Shown here piece after piece: positions 62,590-64,000 of a DNA stretch of 64,000 nt. The notes below the pieces were generated by a model, which did no database searches, was not told the DNA's origin, and saw only the letters and a list, made by a program, of their open reading frames with translations. The stretch comes from Anniella stebbinsi (lineage: Eukaryota; Chordata; Lepidosauria; Squamata; Anniellidae), in NCBI GenBank assembly GCA_029215795.1, contig JARDYH010000002.1:66007001-66071000 (forward strand), written 5' to 3'. How positions within the stretch are numbered: the stretch's first letter is position 1; every line of letters starts with the position of its first letter. A program made the position numbers and the translations under genes.

Positions 62590-62990
62590 TACTCTTAATA
62601 TAATTAAATCTCTAAGTGGTTTACCCTAAAATACATACGTAACACAATATAAAAACATATAAAAATAATAAATCATGAATAGTGTACAACTGAAACAATA
62701 AACAGTAAGGCAGAACAGTGCCATAGCCCATCACAAGGCAGAGAAAGATTGTGCAAGATTTTAGACTTTCAAAAGGAGTTTTAAACTTGCCAGTTTCTGC
62801 CTCTCAAACCACTCATGAGAGAGTCTTCTAAGGTGTGGGTGCCACCACTAAGAAGGCCACTTTCATATTATTATATGGTGACATTAGGGTAGCCATGGAA
62901 TGACCTATAAGATTTCCTTTGAAGATCTGAAGGGTCCACTGGGCAAAATGTATAATATGTCGGTTTTATTGACATATTTTATTATAGTGT
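62590..62990 (-). mobile_element. L2-like LINE 3' fragment
   Basis: A-rich sequence, then 'tgggtgccaccactaagaag' and 'gatctgaagggtccactggg', in the order seen in the other copies. Orientation - strand. Confidence 0.5.
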
Positions 62991-63274
62991 AGTTTTATTT
63001 TATTATAAGGCACTTTGAATAGTTTATAGAAATGAGAGACGTTATATTTTATTTTTTTCTTTGAGATTCACTACCTTGCCTCACATCAGGTATGGGGAAA
63101 TGCTCAACACAATTACATCATGTCACACGTTGTGTTATACAATAGTACAAGGAAAGGAAGAAATAAGAAGACACAAGGAGGCAGTAGCTCTGTCTCTCTT
63201 GTAATATTTAGTTCCACCTTAAGAGTTGTACAAACCACAGGACTAATATCAGAGGGGGAGGATGTTAAGCAGAT

Positions 63275-63390
63275 TTCCCCAACGTGGTGAGTTCCAGATT
63301 TTTTGGACTATAATTCCCAATATGCCTGCTGATGGTAGCTGATACCCTGAACAGCTGGAGGGTACCAGGGCTGGGAAAGTCATTTATGTC
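63275..63390. mobile_element. hAT-like MITE, degenerate
   Basis: 'gatttccccaacgtgg' at the left and 'ccagggctgggaaagtc' at the right are roughly inverted, with 'tggactataattcccaata' inside. Confidence 0.5.
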
Positions 63391-64000
63391 AGCCAACAAA
63401 ATAGCCAACAAAATAGTAATACATAGCCATGTGTGCAGGTTTTCTAAAATAGTAGTACTTTTTCTCAACACCTATTATCAGTTAAAGGTCTCAGCTAATC
63501 TGAAATATCTAAAAAAAGGTATAGATTAGTCACTTGAGTGTGGCCTTGGAAAACAATATGGCACTGGCCTACCAGCAGTGTGGATAGTGGGTTTTGGTTC
63601 TAGGGCTTCTCCTCTTCCCTACTAAACAGAACCCTAATGCAATGATAGATTGGGAGAGGGGGCAAGAAATCACTTTCTTGGTTGCTTTCAAGAAGAAAAG
63701 CAGTCTATCTGCCCCTGTCTATCCCTACTGCAAAGGGAGAGAGCTTCATCAGGAGTTTGCATTCATCTATTTCTTAATTTGAAGTATTTTTACACCATCC
63801 TCCAATTATATTTCTAGGGTGATTTACAAAGGGAATCAGGCAGGCTATACAAGCCATAAGTTGCTTCTCTTGTGTCCAGTAAACTTCATCACTGATATCA
63901 GCAAGTTAAAAGAGGAGAGAGAACTCAAAGGGATCCTAATTTCTCAGGACAAACTTTTCAAGATTTAGCAAAGGTAGAAGATAACCATCTCCTAACCCCC

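Larger units (their letters stand above)
60626..64000 (-). other. PPIC: PPIC intron 1 (3' part)
   Basis: No signal-peptide exon or GC-rich promoter was found up to the window end. The interval holds an AG microsatellite (62551-62580), L2-like LINE debris (62590-62990) and a palindromic MITE (63275-63390). The remaining sequence is AT-rich and unassigned. Confidence 0.7.

Noticed and set aside
60626..64000. PPIC exon 1 with signal peptide
   Set aside because: Searched by eye on the - strand. No leucine-rich start followed by a T-A-K-like end and donor was found, nor any GC-rich promoter.

Overview
The window is vertebrate nuclear DNA, most likely from a squamate reptile (a lizard or snake). 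Both protein-coding genes read as clear orthologues of human genes. The rest is intron and intergenic DNA filled with the repeats usual in squamates: 5'-truncated CR1- and L2-type LINEs, tRNA-headed SINEs, many palindromic hAT-like MITEs and long di- and trinucleotide microsatellites. The species cannot be fixed from this sequence.

Layout. Positions 1-49804 carry SNX24 (sorting nexin 24) on the + strand. The first coding exon lies before the window, so 1-13755 is intron 1. Coding exons 2-7 are at 13756-13839, 16478-16582, 42526-42620, 43760-43792, 45433-45497 and 49734-49804. All reading phases agree and together they encode the last 150 residues. A likely poly(A) signal sits at 50542. Positions 50575-53670 are a repeat-rich spacer. 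From 54531 to 60625, on the - strand, lies PPIC (cyclophilin C, a secretory-pathway peptidyl-prolyl isomerase). Its coding exons 2-5 run from high to low coordinates, and its signal-peptide exon lies beyond 64000. SNX24 and PPIC therefore converge tail to tail, as in human 5q23. The SNX22/PPIB pair on human 15q22 has the same arrangement.

The two proteins work separately. SNX24 is a single-PX-domain phosphoinositide-binding protein of endosomal membranes. PPIC is a proline isomerase of the secretory pathway. Their adjacency looks like inherited synteny, not an operon-like relationship.

The most notable non-standard signals are these. (1) An unannotated exon-like unit lies in the 26-kb SNX24 intron 3 (37049-37333): a strong acceptor, 94 open codons in frame with exon 3, a stop, an AATAAA and a GT-rich tract. 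It could be an alternative last exon. (2) Two fold-back elements (1-270 and 16841-17843) share a hammerhead-ribozyme-like core, suggesting Penelope-type retroelement derivatives. (3) A 1.43-kb element with 32-bp inverted ends at 28283-29713 is of unknown superfamily and contains a perfect 19-bp hairpin. (4) A very CpG-rich palindromic element lies at 47639-47936 in an otherwise CpG-poor region. (5) Two MITEs keep exact 8-bp target-site duplications. (6) Repeat-poor, TAATTA-rich blocks in intron 3 look like conserved regulatory DNA. No RNA genes, CRISPR arrays or intact autonomous transposons were found.
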